Shown: piece after piece, positions 12,962-25,647 of the stretch
Position numbering within the stretch: position 1 is the first letter of the stretch
Layout of the letters: every line of letters starts with the position of its first letter
Notes under the pieces: generated by a model
What the model was told of the DNA's origin: nothing
The model's input: only the letters and a program-made list of their open reading frames with translations
Database searches by the model: none
Position numbers and translations under genes: made by a program
From: Trichoplax sp. H2
Lineage: Eukaryota; Placozoa; Uniplacotomia; Trichoplacea
Length of the DNA: 64,000 nucleotides
Assembly (NCBI GenBank): GCA_003344405.1
Contig: NOWV01000041.1
Location: 62,001-126,000, forward strand
Reading direction: 5' to 3'

Positions 12962-13515
12962 CCGTAAGTTGATTGCCAGCAGCTTGACAGATGCGGAATC
13001 GGCTTGTGATTAGAATGACAACGATTAGATCAGATTTGAAAAAGATATCTACATATGCATTATATCACAATTAATCATTCAATCCATTTTTAAATTAATA
13101 AATACCATCATATGAGGCCTGGAACAAAACTATTGGCATACGAGTAAATAAATCTACTCGACAATAAGTTGATTACCTGCATCTTGACGGAGGCAGATTT
13201 GGCTTGTGACCAAGTTAGATCAGGTTTAATAAAAGACATCGACATACATCGTATGCATTATATCACAATTAACCATTCATCACCTTGGAAAATTAACAAA
13301 TACCCAACATATGCCGCCTGTAACAAAACTGTTAACATAAAAGTAAATATACTCTACCGTAAGTTAATTACCTGCAGCTTGACAGATGCAGATTCGGCTT
13401 GTGACTAGAATGACAACGGTTTGATCAGATTTGATAACAGATATCGACATGTGCATTACATCATAATTAACCATTCGTCTACTTTGAAAATTAAAAAATA
13501 CCCAGCATACGTATA
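12962..13515. repeat. ~198-bp tandem repeat, 3 diverged copies
   Basis: Copies start at about 12964, 13163 and 13361 with a variant of GTAAGTTGATTACCTGCAGC, then TTGACAGATGCAGATTCGGC, TTGTGA, a GATCAG block, and a TTATATCACAATTAACCATT block. Divergence is higher than in the neighbouring arrays, so this one looks older. Confidence 0.88.
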
Positions 13516-13657
13516 TTGCCTGTAATAAAATAACCGCTTTCATTTAGTAACTTCGTATCCAATCATTGAGCTATCTCCACCGCCTCATATATCAAAATTA
13601 CTCGCGTACATCGATATTTTATACAGACTCTATCGAGTAAGCTATAAGACTGCCATG

Positions 13658-13948
13658 GACATACCGTAAAGCATGCTGGCTTAGGATATCAAATAGTGTA
13701 TAGGAACTTCTTGATATACGGGTAGATGAAATTTACAAATTCTTGACCATCTATTTCATGGAATTTTGCAAATACATTGTATTAAGTGATTGTTGTATTA
13801 TGACATACCGTAAAGTATACTAGCTTAGGATATCAAATAGTGTATAGGAACTTCTTAACATACGGGTAGATGAAATTTATAAATTCTTGATCATCTATTT
13901 TATAGAATTTTGCAAATACATTGTATTAAGTGATTGTTGTATTATGAT
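13658..13948. repeat. 144-bp direct duplication, nearly identical
   Basis: The segment beginning GACATACCGTAAAG at 13658 is repeated from 13802, with only a handful of substitutions across ATATCAAATAGTGTATAGGA, ACGGGTAGATGAAATTTA and TTGTATTAAGTGATTGTTGT. High identity suggests a recent tandem duplication. Confidence 0.93.
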
Positions 13949-14469
13949 AGCCAACCATCACTTAAGTACGCGATTGTAGATCCCGTAAAAGATCTAATGT
14001 AGTTACTGCCAACTATTTTCGACTCTAATCATTCAATGATGACGTTAATATAAAATTAAAGTAAATATGGTATAGTATTTACACTAAATACCTTTTTAAA
14101 ATAACTGCAGCATGCTTAGGCTAAAACGATCTATCGCTATCGATACTAGGCGAACCTTCTACTCGTCATTTTCATGTGCTTGTTTAATAAGCAGACTATT
14201 CCAGGTTAATACTGTACCACTTTATTATGGTGCTATGCTGTAGTACAATAGTTTAGTAGTTTACATAACCCTCATACAAGAGATTTTCTTCTTATATATA
14301 AAAATAATTCAACACTACTATATCGGCAATCCAGCAAGCATATTCGATAGTAGAAACTGGAGCAAGACCGTAATATACACAAGTAGAATCGAATTTATAA
14401 GCTTACTCTCTAAGTAATCTTTATTTTAACATCTGTTTACTAGTAATAAATTTGCTTTTTATTTTATAG
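13949..14469. other. Presumed UNC79 promoter and first exon region
   Basis: The UNC79 start codon and first few codons should lie here or slightly further left, because the first recognised exon aligns about ten residues into the family. An ATG frame at 14111 runs to a CAG|GTTAAT border at about 14206, but its phase does not fit the 14470 exon. No start is assigned. Confidence 0.4.
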
Positions 14470-17400
14470 TTACGGCCAAGGTCCATATTCTGAAGGAAGA
14501 TGTAACTTATTTACAGCGTTTACAGTTAAGCGGTTTACGATTTCCATCTATCAATCCAGCCATCGAACTAGCTTCGTCAATTGAATCCATTAGTAACAGA
14601 TTGCTCAGGTGATACTAATTTCTATCTATATATATTATATCCTAAATTACGGTTACACTCAAAGTTAAAAGTAGCTCATCGTCCTTGACTATGTGTGTCT
14701 TGTCAATTTTAAAGCGACTAATGTTATACTAGTGAACATGCAGTAGTTTTAACCGAAGTACATTGATACAGCAACATATTTCGCTGTCTAGCCTACGTAT
14801 ATATTTTTTATGCAACACGGCACGTGTCCCCAGAAAATGTCTACTGTCCAAAGCTGTAAGCTGATAGTATAATAGCTTCGAATAATTTAGCACGGCTTGA
14901 ATATATTCTTTCGAATTGATAATATACCGTAGCTGATTTAATATTAGTTCAAAATCTGATTAAATAGTTCACTATCAGAAACATAACCTACAAATATTAC
15001 CTGTGAGGTAAAGGTGTTCTCATTTTTATTCCCTACTTATTCTATTTAGTCATTTTACGCTGTTAGTAATGTTGTAAAGACAACTTTACCACTTTATTGG
15101 ATAGCTCCCGTTGGTGAAAAGTATTCACTTTTATCTGTCCATTACCTAGATATAGTGTTATTTTCCCAATTAATCCAAACTGCAATATGCGTATGTGCAC
15201 TATTATCAGCGTTCTTCAATGTTGTATTGCGATTAATTCTCTGTACTACTACACTTTTGCAACAGTTACATGAAAGAGGGTTATGCTGGAGAGATTCAGG
15301 TACAAAGGAGCACTGGCCACGAAGCAAATGAAATGCACTTGCCAGATATCGGCGCCGTTATATCCAATTCAGATGCCTTGTATCATATCATTAGCCCTCT
15401 CACAGATTTACTACCGGCATTTTTGCAACAGTTTCAACAGCAGCAGCAAAGCATTAAAAGTGAGCAATCTCCTTTTTACTTTATTTAGCATCGTTCCTGT
15501 GATTCACTTATCTTTTACCAATAAACTATAGTTTGCTAATACCATAATGTTTTCGTAGCTTTTGCTCGTGAAATATTACTGCTGGTGAAATCTCTTTCTC
15601 CTTTCCTGGACTTGCAACAATTACAAACATTGCCTAGTATCATTACCTCCACATTGTCCTTGTGGCCAAAGATTATAATTCCTGATGTAATCGATTCATT
15701 ATGCAATGATATTCTTCCATATGTATTTGGTAAGAGTACTACAGTTTTTATTTTCCTGTTCTTTGGATTTAGGCGTCAAGATATTAATTTGATTAATATG
15801 ATAATTTACGAATAACGGTTAATTGCGATTTCGCTAATATTACTCAAAATCACTGCGCATGATGATATCTTTAAAAGTCATTTCAATTTATAGACGTAAA
15901 GTCATTTTAGTTACACTAATTGATGTAAACAACTTTCAACGATATAATCAAATCCTAACCATGTTAATTGTATAACTTATTTATGAATATCTAATTAGGT
16001 ACTATGGCATTGGATGACCACTCTTATTCATCTTATTCTTACCTTTCTGTACCTATGCTCATCATGTCAGTATTACAACATACTGCAGATAACTTATCGC
16101 ACTCTCAACGCATTACTTATACGTTGATGTCGATTAAACATAATCTATCTGAGGTATGGAATACAACAATACTATTATAGATTGTTTTAACATGTTACAT
16201 GAACTTTATAATTAATTTAATTTCTCTAGCAAGCGCCAAAACATTATTTTGATTACGTTAATTTGAGCTCCATGAATACTTTAACATTTAATCATCCAGG
16301 ATTTGCTTGCCGTTATTGCGTATGGACCAATTGAAGTATGTTTAAATGCTGCATCAATGCTACTGCAATTTTGGCCCATATCTATAGATGATCTAAATAT
16401 TGAAGTTAAAAGTGATGGTAAGTAATGTTATGGACAGTATAAAAGATAAAAAAATGCCTACAGTGTTACATAAGTCATACAAATACCTTATAAAATATTC
16501 GAATACAGATTGAAAATTATATTATTTTGCATTCAGCTTGGAAATCGGTTATTTGTCAAACTACCTCATGTTTCTTTTCTGGCAATCTTCCTGCTGTCAA
16601 GGTATAGCATAAGTATCAAAAACGCATCATGATCCAACGCTATATCTATGAGATACGCCAAACAAAATGTATTGGTTATATTTGTGCTTCATTCTAAAAT
16701 ATCTTTTCGATAGATAAGCCTAGATCCTGTTTTGTCTGCTTCCCTCGGTTCCAAGCCTCCTCCCTTGTACATGTGTAGCAAATGCAGGTAAATTTAACAT
16801 TTCTTGAGAAGAAATCGTGACTCATTGGTCACATTTTGAAGATTAAATTGCAAAAGGACTTAAGTGTACTAATACTTCATAGTGGGAAACATCATGATCT
16901 TATGCCCGTATATCCAAAACAAGGTGAATAGTTGTGTATACTTAACAGTAAAGGACTTTTTTCAGATTGAGTACTGACAATAATGTTCAATATTCAATTC
17001 TAAAACAGAAACTACCTCAAAAGTTTGCGAATATAAGGTATGTGTTACTAATAATTCAAGATACCCGTTATAGGGAATTATAATTATTTTTAATCTATAG
17101 TGAAGCAAAAAGTTTATTTGCACCACTGGTTGCGTGCTTTACGTAAATGTTTTATTTTTGATATAGCAATGCGAAAGTAATGATAAAAGGGCAGTGGTTA
17201 CATGTTTCTCTTTATCCTGCACTAAAAGCTGTGGCAGTCGCCCTATGCGCCTGTGCTCTACATGTGACGGGTTAATACACGGTAATCTGTCAAATTCCGA
17301 AAGGCACATCGTTCAAGGTAATAATAAATCAAAAATTTAGCTTATTCTATTCAAGATGAACGTTAAACAAGGACATAATTTTGATTTCTTAATATAGTAT

Positions 17401-20400
17401 AGCAAATATAAAAAGCTACTTAGGCATAAAAAATAATAACATACAGCTTAAGCTGTAACGTATTCGTTACGCTTATGTTAGGATTTCGGTCAACTAATAA
17501 TACAGAAGAGACATATCCAAAGTACCTGATTCCTGCGATAATAAGGTAGAGCAGACAGTATAACATGTCTTGCTAACAATTCTTAGTTTATATGATGGAA
17601 ATATAATAATCATAGGAAAATTAATGTAAAAGCCATAATATTTACCAAGGTTGTTATTGGAGGATGATCACAGCAACGGAATCGAGCGGTTGGCTAGAGA
17701 AATTGTTGAAATTGCGACTTATTCAATAGTTAGCCTGGATAAAAATATTATCGATAGCAATTTAACAGCTGAGGCTAAGAAAAGAAGCATGTATGGACTA
17801 TTGCTTTTAAATAACATGAGTATTGGTCGCGTCGTATACTCTGAGGTAGATAAAATTAATGATATCGTTCGTTGGGAGTAATTTTCTAACTGTCATCAGA
17901 TTGATGAATCTTAATACTTATTATAGTATCGCTGAATTAATCGTAGCCATTCTTTGTTTATAGGATGAAATTAGTAATTTATTAGATGCTGTTTTACGGT
18001 GGTATTATCTTATTTCCGTGCTACCAAAAGGTTCAATTTTAATACCTTATTTATTCACTTAAGTTGTTATAAACTACTTCTTTGCTATAATTTTGGGTTT
18101 TATTTATGTACAGAAATGTCCGAGCCAAGCTTAAAACAATTAAAAAAGCAGGTTGCACTTACGACATGATATCTTTATTGCAACATAGATTTATTAAATC
18201 CTATAATATACCATACCTTTCGTTGTATGTCGGATGCAACTAGTTTCATTACCTTACTGAAGAAGTGGTTAAAATAGTTTCTGAGACAGATGTGTTACTT
18301 ATATTTTAGTTTGTTGTTCGATGGCTGAGCAATATAAGAGATGCTTACTTAGAAACGTTCATAAATTCCCTGAAGCCACGTCATAACTATTCTCTCATTA
18401 GTAAAGGAAGGTAAATGTGGAAATAGAAAAATCATGGTAAATTATGTAATGTTAATGATAAATTAATTGACTAGCGTTACGTTGGTCTATAGGAATAACA
18501 AGGACACTGCAGAGAAATATAAGCATGCTCTAAATTGTATGGCATACATGCTGTCGGATAAACTTATTAATTCCGAGGTAAGATATGCATATAGTTCCAG
18601 CTTACCTGTATATCCTATTTAACTTCAACAATTAGACATTTAATATCAATAAATTTCATGACCTTGGTAATCGACAAATCTTCATTAATTTATAAATGTA
18701 AGAATTTCGAATGCTTTTAGATCACAGCGCGTGATAAGCAATATCATGCTATATGTTATTAGTGTTCTCCCATATAAATTTTAGACTAGTAGCTATAAGT
18801 GATGATCTCATTACCTAGTCAGCAATTTATTATTATTGATTTCTTCTGTTATCTATCAAGATGATATAGCTTTGCAAGTATTATTTCTTAGATAAAAATA
18901 GCCACAAGATCGAATATTGAATCATGCTAACTTAATAGATTTTAAATCTATAGTCTGCACTAGCCGAGTTATATTGACTATATCATTCATAGTCATGTTA
19001 TTACAAAGCGAGTTATATTGTCTGCAGTGACTGTAGTAGCAGCGCATTTTCTACAGAACATCACAAAGTATTTAATAATCAGATTACAACATGCGTTAAA
19101 TATCTTACTCTTATAAACAGAAAACACTGTTAACTGGCGTAAATAGTTTGTAACGATATCGGCGCAGTCTCTATTTTGTTAACAAGTTACTGCACATACA
19201 TATTTAGACCGCATTATATCATGTAAGATAGTACATTATAGTTATCGATTTATATGAATTAGTTTATATGTGATGAGTTTTCTATCTTTTTATATAATTA
19301 AATAAATATATAAGACCGTATATATCGTGTAACATAGTATACCTATCGATTTATATGAATAAAGCGTTTGTTATGTACTGTATATCGTCTTAAATAACTA
19401 ATTAGGATTACTACTCCCTTTAACAGGTTTGGGATCTACTCATGCCTACATGGATGGAGAATATTAGACTCAATATCGATATAGAAAGTTTGCATCCAGT
19501 GGAGTCACCTTTACGGTAATTGCAGTATTTATACTACAATGTAGTTTAGAAAAATTAAAGTTTCGTTAACGTAGGCGACGAAAAATTTAATTTATTATAC
19601 AGGAAGCTATTCAATCCGGATGTTGCTCATTTATTTTTTGGCAATTCTCCATACGAATTCATCGGTAAAAAATTTAAAGATATGACAGCAAATATACAGT
19701 ATCAAGCGCTGGTTTGGTTACGGGTACGATTTATTGATTTAAGAAATGCAGGAAATAATTTACATTTTTGATTTACGACGGAATAGAATGACTAACTATG
19801 GCTATAAATGTGTCTTGGGAGTTGTAAAAGTAGTGTTACAAAGAATACTCGTATACATATATCAAGTCTTACAGTCATTATTTGCCAGCAAATCATTGAA
19901 AACCATTAATTACATGGAGGGATTAACGAACTATAGACAATGTTGCATTTATAGTAAACTAATTACTGTGATGTTTAGTATCTTTATCTCAATATTTATA
20001 TTTCAATTTTATAGCTGCTATCTCATTTGAATATTTTCTTATCTCCTTCCTGGATTATCAAAATGTTTACCGTCGGTATTGCATCCGAGAGCTTTAAGCA
20101 GCAGTCTGTATCATCTACAAATCATCTTTCCCAGAGTGAAGCTTTTAATCAAGAACTTCCTGCTAGTATTGTGGATGATGCAAATGGTCTACTTGTACTT
20201 TGGGAAGCAATTCAAACTCCAGATATTTATATATTAGCTTACGAAAAGCCGATCGGCAATTATAAGGCTTTAAATTTGGATCTGAAAGATACAAGGCTGT
20301 CTTGTTTTATTTTAATGCTGGATATCATCGTAAAACAGGTATTTTTTTAGCGTTTAATTAAGTTAAATTAGCTATATGCTTTGGGTCAATGATTGCAATG

Positions 20401-23400
20401 TAATTATAATAACTTATTACGATTACTTAGTAAATATTATTATTTCTGTATTTTATTTTAAGGTATCGGAGTAATGTTTGGGTTTCGATTTAATGTTGTA
20501 CTAGCACTCTAGATTTATAACAAAGACCTCCATTTAACATATGTCTATATTTCAGATCCATTTACATGCAAATCATCTGGAGGAAACGTTACAATCAACT
20601 ATCACAAATGGTCTGGTTCGACTAGTAAAAAATCTTATGGTCCATGTTAGATCATCATTAAGTGATCATTCATGTGGCAACTGTTCAACCGTATTTCGTA
20701 ATTGTTCGTATTGCAAATTCTCATTAATGTTCTATATGTTGATACATGAAATATTCAATAAAGTAACTGGGATAAATGAGCGATTCTCGCAAGATTTACA
20801 CGATGACGAGGCAGCCATCAAAGTGGAAAGTCAGAGTAACACCGATATCCTTCCTGATAAGCGGCCTAGACGAAAAAGCGATTCACAACCCAAGAGTAGT
20901 ACGTCGAATGAGTCAATTGGACTTACTAGAACTTCACTCATCGAAAGATGCAGTAAAAATAGAGAATATCCTTCGAAACGGAGGCCATTCGCGTCATCTT
21001 TAAAGGAGAAATCTAGTAGTAATGCAGCACTGCAAGTTTCTCGTATTAGATCGATTTCTAGACATCGTCGTATTGACGAATTATTGCAGGTTCTGAAGTC
21101 AATCGTTCAGGAATTACAAATATGTAAAAATTCCGCAATTATATATTATCAATTACAGTGTATTAAATTATTATTACCTCCAGGCGAATTTATTTCTCAG
21201 TTTAAAAGTAGTGCTCCAGTTCGTGACCTAATTATTAAATTCCTACTGCCAAATTTATGGTCATTGCTTCGATTTGATTCCTGTCAAGTTGCACAAGCAT
21301 GCGGCACTTTGTTTGTCCACTGTTTGTCATGCCGACAGATTAGCAACGCTTTTAAAACTATTATTACTGACTCACTCGATAGTCATAACTGGTCCGATCG
21401 TTATAATGCTATCACTAAACTATTTACTATGATTAATTTTATTGAAGTTAAAGAAATACTTGGATATCCTCCGTTACAATCAACATTGGCACACACATTT
21501 TCGGTGTTAATATCAGGCTTATCTGATCAATCACCGCAAGTTCGTATTCTTGCATCCATTGGTTTTAAAAATATCAAATTATCTTGTATCGAAGTTGCAA
21601 AGTTATGTTTCCATCATCAGTATATAAACTATCCTGATGATCGTCCAAAATTACTTTTTCGACTTGAACAATTACAAAAATGCTTACCTCGAATACAGGT
21701 TTTACGTTATGATTTGTTCCTATTATGGTTTGATGTCTTACCTGTGGGATTAGACATCAACGATCGTCAACGATTTCCTTATTTATCGTTGGATCCTACC
21801 ACATATCAGCATCAGAATGTTAGTAGTAAACTCAGCTTAACTACAACATCTAAGAATAGATTCAAGAAATCATCCGATCTATCCAGTTATAATCCTTTTA
21901 AAGTTTCATCTAGTTTACGTCGGTCAAGTAGTGGTCGCCGTTCATCAACTAGGCGTTGTAGTTCAATTATTTCGTCTAATTCATTCGATGTTACAGTTGC
22001 TGCTGATAATTTTTCGATCACTGATAGTTCAAGTTCCATTGATGGAGTTGTTATTGATTCAACGAGTCATAAGAGCACGACAGCAATACCATCTCAATTG
22101 TCGGTTGTAAATGATATTGATCCTGATGATATGAGAAATGAAACCATGTATCGTCTAATTGAGTTATTTATGCAGTATTTACGTCGATCATCATCGACTA
22201 ATTCTAAAATGGGCAATAATAACGACAACAGTCAATATCACATGAAAATATTTCTTTGCATTCAACGTCTAATGGGTTATAACCATGTTACACAAATATT
22301 TAACTTATCATCTTCCAAGTTGAGATCGTCGCTAATTTATAAAGCGTTTTTAGTAGAAGCTCCATTAATGTTGGATACCTGTCTTACTCAAGGCAAGAAA
22401 TTAATTACTTTCATCGTATCTGTGCTACACTATTGTACATACGTTCAAGATACGGAGCAACATACCCTGTTAGCTTTATCACAATTTGATCGTCAAAATT
22501 GGTTTATGACTTTGCTAATTTTGCTATACAAGTATAACTTAAAAGATGTATCGGCAGTAATATGCAAATTGATGGAATTAACAACCCAAATGATTGAAAC
22601 TGCACATCATTTATGCCATCATGGAGCTAAAAATAACGGTAGTTTTATAAGGCATCGAATTTCAAGTAAGAACGATTTCAGCTATTGTCAGTCGATATCA
22701 TTATGTGAACAACGTAATAGTATTAAAAGGAAAATGTTAACCAAGTTAAATGTAATTGATACGGGAGATAATCAATTAGGTGTGCAAACCACTGTAGTGA
22801 ATACATCGACTGAAATCGATGAGCGTAGTGTTCATTCGACATTGGCCGAAAAATTGGAAATGAACACCGAAGTAGAAGTACAACAACAATCTGATAGTCA
22901 ATCAAATCGCGATATTGCTAGGACTAGTGGTAGAGCTCGTGGAACTCTTCGACGAGAGCGCTCATTCGAAGAAGAGCCATTACCTGAAATAATTGATGAT
23001 GTCAATGATAACGATGATTTTGATAATGATAATGATAGCAATCCACTCCACGTTAACGAGCACCAAAACAACAATGATTACGATATCATTGATGATGCCA
23101 TTACACAATCCAATCGCAAAATAAAGAAAAGGAATATATCAGCAAGCGTACCGCAATCTAATCTGACCTATAATCCATCTCATAATAGTCGTTTAGATGA
23201 TATCGAAAATAGAATATTTGATATAACCAAATGCATCAAATGTGGTGAATTAATTAGCGCTTATGATCAAGAAAATATTTGTCTTGGTATATTAGTACTA
23301 TCCACCTTTGTCTATCGTTATCCGGAAATGGCAGCACCTCAATTATTACGTATATTAAGATGTATCGCCAGGATTACGTCCAGAAAAGGCACGCTATTGC

Positions 23401-25064
23401 ATCATAATGATACTTTCGTATGCGACAATCCAGATCATTTGTCGAAAGTTTCAACTCAGGTCTTCAAATGTATCTTATTACAATATTTACCGCATGGTAT
23501 ATTTCCACAATTATTTAAAAGTCATATTAGCGATGATCAATTTTTGCCAGCTATGGCTAAATTACTGAGCGACTTTAGTGAATTCGATCAAATGGAGCCG
23601 TTATATAAGTTATTCGAGTATATTAACAATAACAAAATAACCAATCGTGAAATGAAAATTATACTGGATAATCTCGCCAATTACATGGATAATCTATCAA
23701 ATGAAGCACACTTTGCATGGCAGAATGTAATATCGCATTTAGATACATTCTTTAAAAAATTACCTATATTTATTAAGGGCTTACAAGATGGGGCTCCATT
23801 AGCGCGCATTATGGTAGCCATATTTAAATTACCAACTAATAGTAAAAATCTATTACAAAGTATGGGCCATTGCTTTGCAGTAGCTCTGCGCAATGTACCG
23901 TTTTCTACTGCATCATTTACTGAACTGTGTATTCAGTGCTATTGGTCATTTGCAAAGGAAAGAGAGAAACTTTATTTTACACGTTGTGCAGTGACAGAAC
24001 TTGTTCATGCATTAAAGTCCAGAATTATATTACCTGCCGATAACTTTGTTAAACTAGCTCAGTTAGTATTTTTAGATACTGTTGAAGGCAATACAGATTT
24101 AAATTTTATTGATACATCATCAACAACATATCAAGGATCACAATCGAATGCGCTAGAATTATTCCGACAGTACCTACCTGAAGCAGTTGAATTTCTTGGC
24201 AGTGGAGATGTTAGTGTAAGATTTGAAGATTTAGTAACGAGTAAGAGCTCCGTTATTGGTAACCTAAAAATTATGATCGCTAAAATTATTGCATTTGAAA
24301 TAACTAATAATAATAACAATAACAATAATAACCGTGATTTAAAATATATAACAAGATTAATGCCTTGGTTTCATCAAAGGCAATCACAACCAACACGTTT
24401 TCAGTTACAGGAATGTATCTCCCAAGTTAGGGTAGTATGTTGGTTGCTCGTTGGCAGTCTGCATCATTACGTTGAGTCGTCAACTACATCATCGATTTAT
24501 ACACCGTTTTTACCTTCAGATATTGTTGTTATTGAGCGTGTACTAAATGTGTTCAATTCTATTGCATCGAAAGGACGTGAGTCATCGGAATATTTATCAG
24601 CAATACCACCTATTCTTATATTATGCCAATTATGGACGGTCTACTGCGAACAGTATATGAATAGTCGGTGGCAATTTAGTGAATTTTCAAGTACTAGTGT
24701 TATACCAATTTTAATTGACTTTTGGCAAGAAGTCACTTCGGCACTGTTGCAGGTAGTATCGGAAATACACGATTTACATGTGCACGTTATTGGTCAATTT
24801 TTTACTACTGTGGAAAGCTTGAAAGAATGTAACTCATTTATATTTCATGAATATTTCCCATCTTGGATATCATTTTTAAGCGAAAATTGTAATCAGGCAA
24901 ATAGAATTGATCGCCTACGTCATTTACAAGAATGTACTAGTAAGGACAATATTACCGATAATCAAACAGTACTAAAAAGATGGCTACATCGAGTACAATT
25001 GCAAATGGCACAAAACGAATTACAAGCAACTGTACATAATAATAAATCACAATATATTGTTTAA
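14470..25064 (+). CDS. UNC79: UNC79 homologue, NALCN channel complex subunit
   Basis: UNC79 is a very large alpha-helical scaffold that, with UNC80, stabilises and localises the NALCN sodium-leak channel. Exons: 14470-14608, 15266-15459, 15559-15729, 15999-16153, 16300-16417, 16537-16601, 16714-16787, 16966-17037 (or 17041), 17167-17317, 17482-17545, 17650-17845, 17964-18030, 18114-18151, 18310-18410, 18493-18577, 19427-19515, 19603-19723, 20015-20338 and one 4.5 kb exon, 20556-25064. About 2,240 residues are recovered; human UNC79 is about 2,600. Diagnostic blocks are DLLAVIAYGPIEV..LLQFWP, SLDPVLSASLGSKPPPLYMC, RAVVTCFSLSCTKSCG (a Cys-rich patch), FVVRWLSNIRD, VWDLLMPTWMENIR, QYQALVWLR and LSCFILMLDIIVKQ, in the same order as in vertebrate UNC79. 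The last exon has low-complexity Ser/Asp/Asn tracts, including an Asn run near 24306-24331. The 5' end is missing. One splice (17037 to 17167) has a phase conflict, described in the findings. Confidence 0.95.
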
Positions 25065-25647
25065 ATAGATTTTTCTGTTTTATTATTCCATATATTAATA
25101 AGACATTATGGAATAGAATATTCGATTTTCAAAGTACTGTAATTGCTTAAGATTATCATAAAAATGAATAACTAGTACACCAATGATAAAACTACCTTGA
25201 ACAAAGTACAGTACAGCAGTGAAGGTATTTGCGTAAAAACGAAACAAAAAGCAACAGTATATTAAGATACTTATGAAGTCATCATTCGAAAAATTTATCA
25301 ATTTTCATTGTCGGATTGAAATAGATTGATATAGTTCAGTAATAATTAGAAAGAATAAAGTAAAATAAAAGGTATTTATGTTATTTTAAAGGAAACACAA
25401 TCTACTAATGTAACTTAGAAATTATTAAATTTTTAAAGGAAATAAATATAGGAAAACACTAATTTGATAGGTGTTCATTCGAAATTATAGATACAGTGAG
25501 TCAGTGCTTGATGAGCAACTTATAAAGTAAATGATATCGCTAATTTATCAAGGTTTGAGCTGATGATCACTTTACATAACTCTAGATATGGACATAAATA
25601 GTTACCATTTAACTGAATTATAAATTTGGTTATGGTGGATTAGTAGA
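25065..25647. other. Convergent spacer between UNC79 and CXXC1
   Basis: Two stop codons face each other 583 bp apart. AATAAA occurs on the + strand near 25354 and 25440, and on the - strand at 25079-25084, so the two 3' UTRs may overlap. No other gene seen. Confidence 0.6.

Noticed and set aside
14111-14206. ATG frame as first UNC79 exon
   Set aside because: It ends in phase 0, but the exon at 14470 needs an incoming phase of 1.
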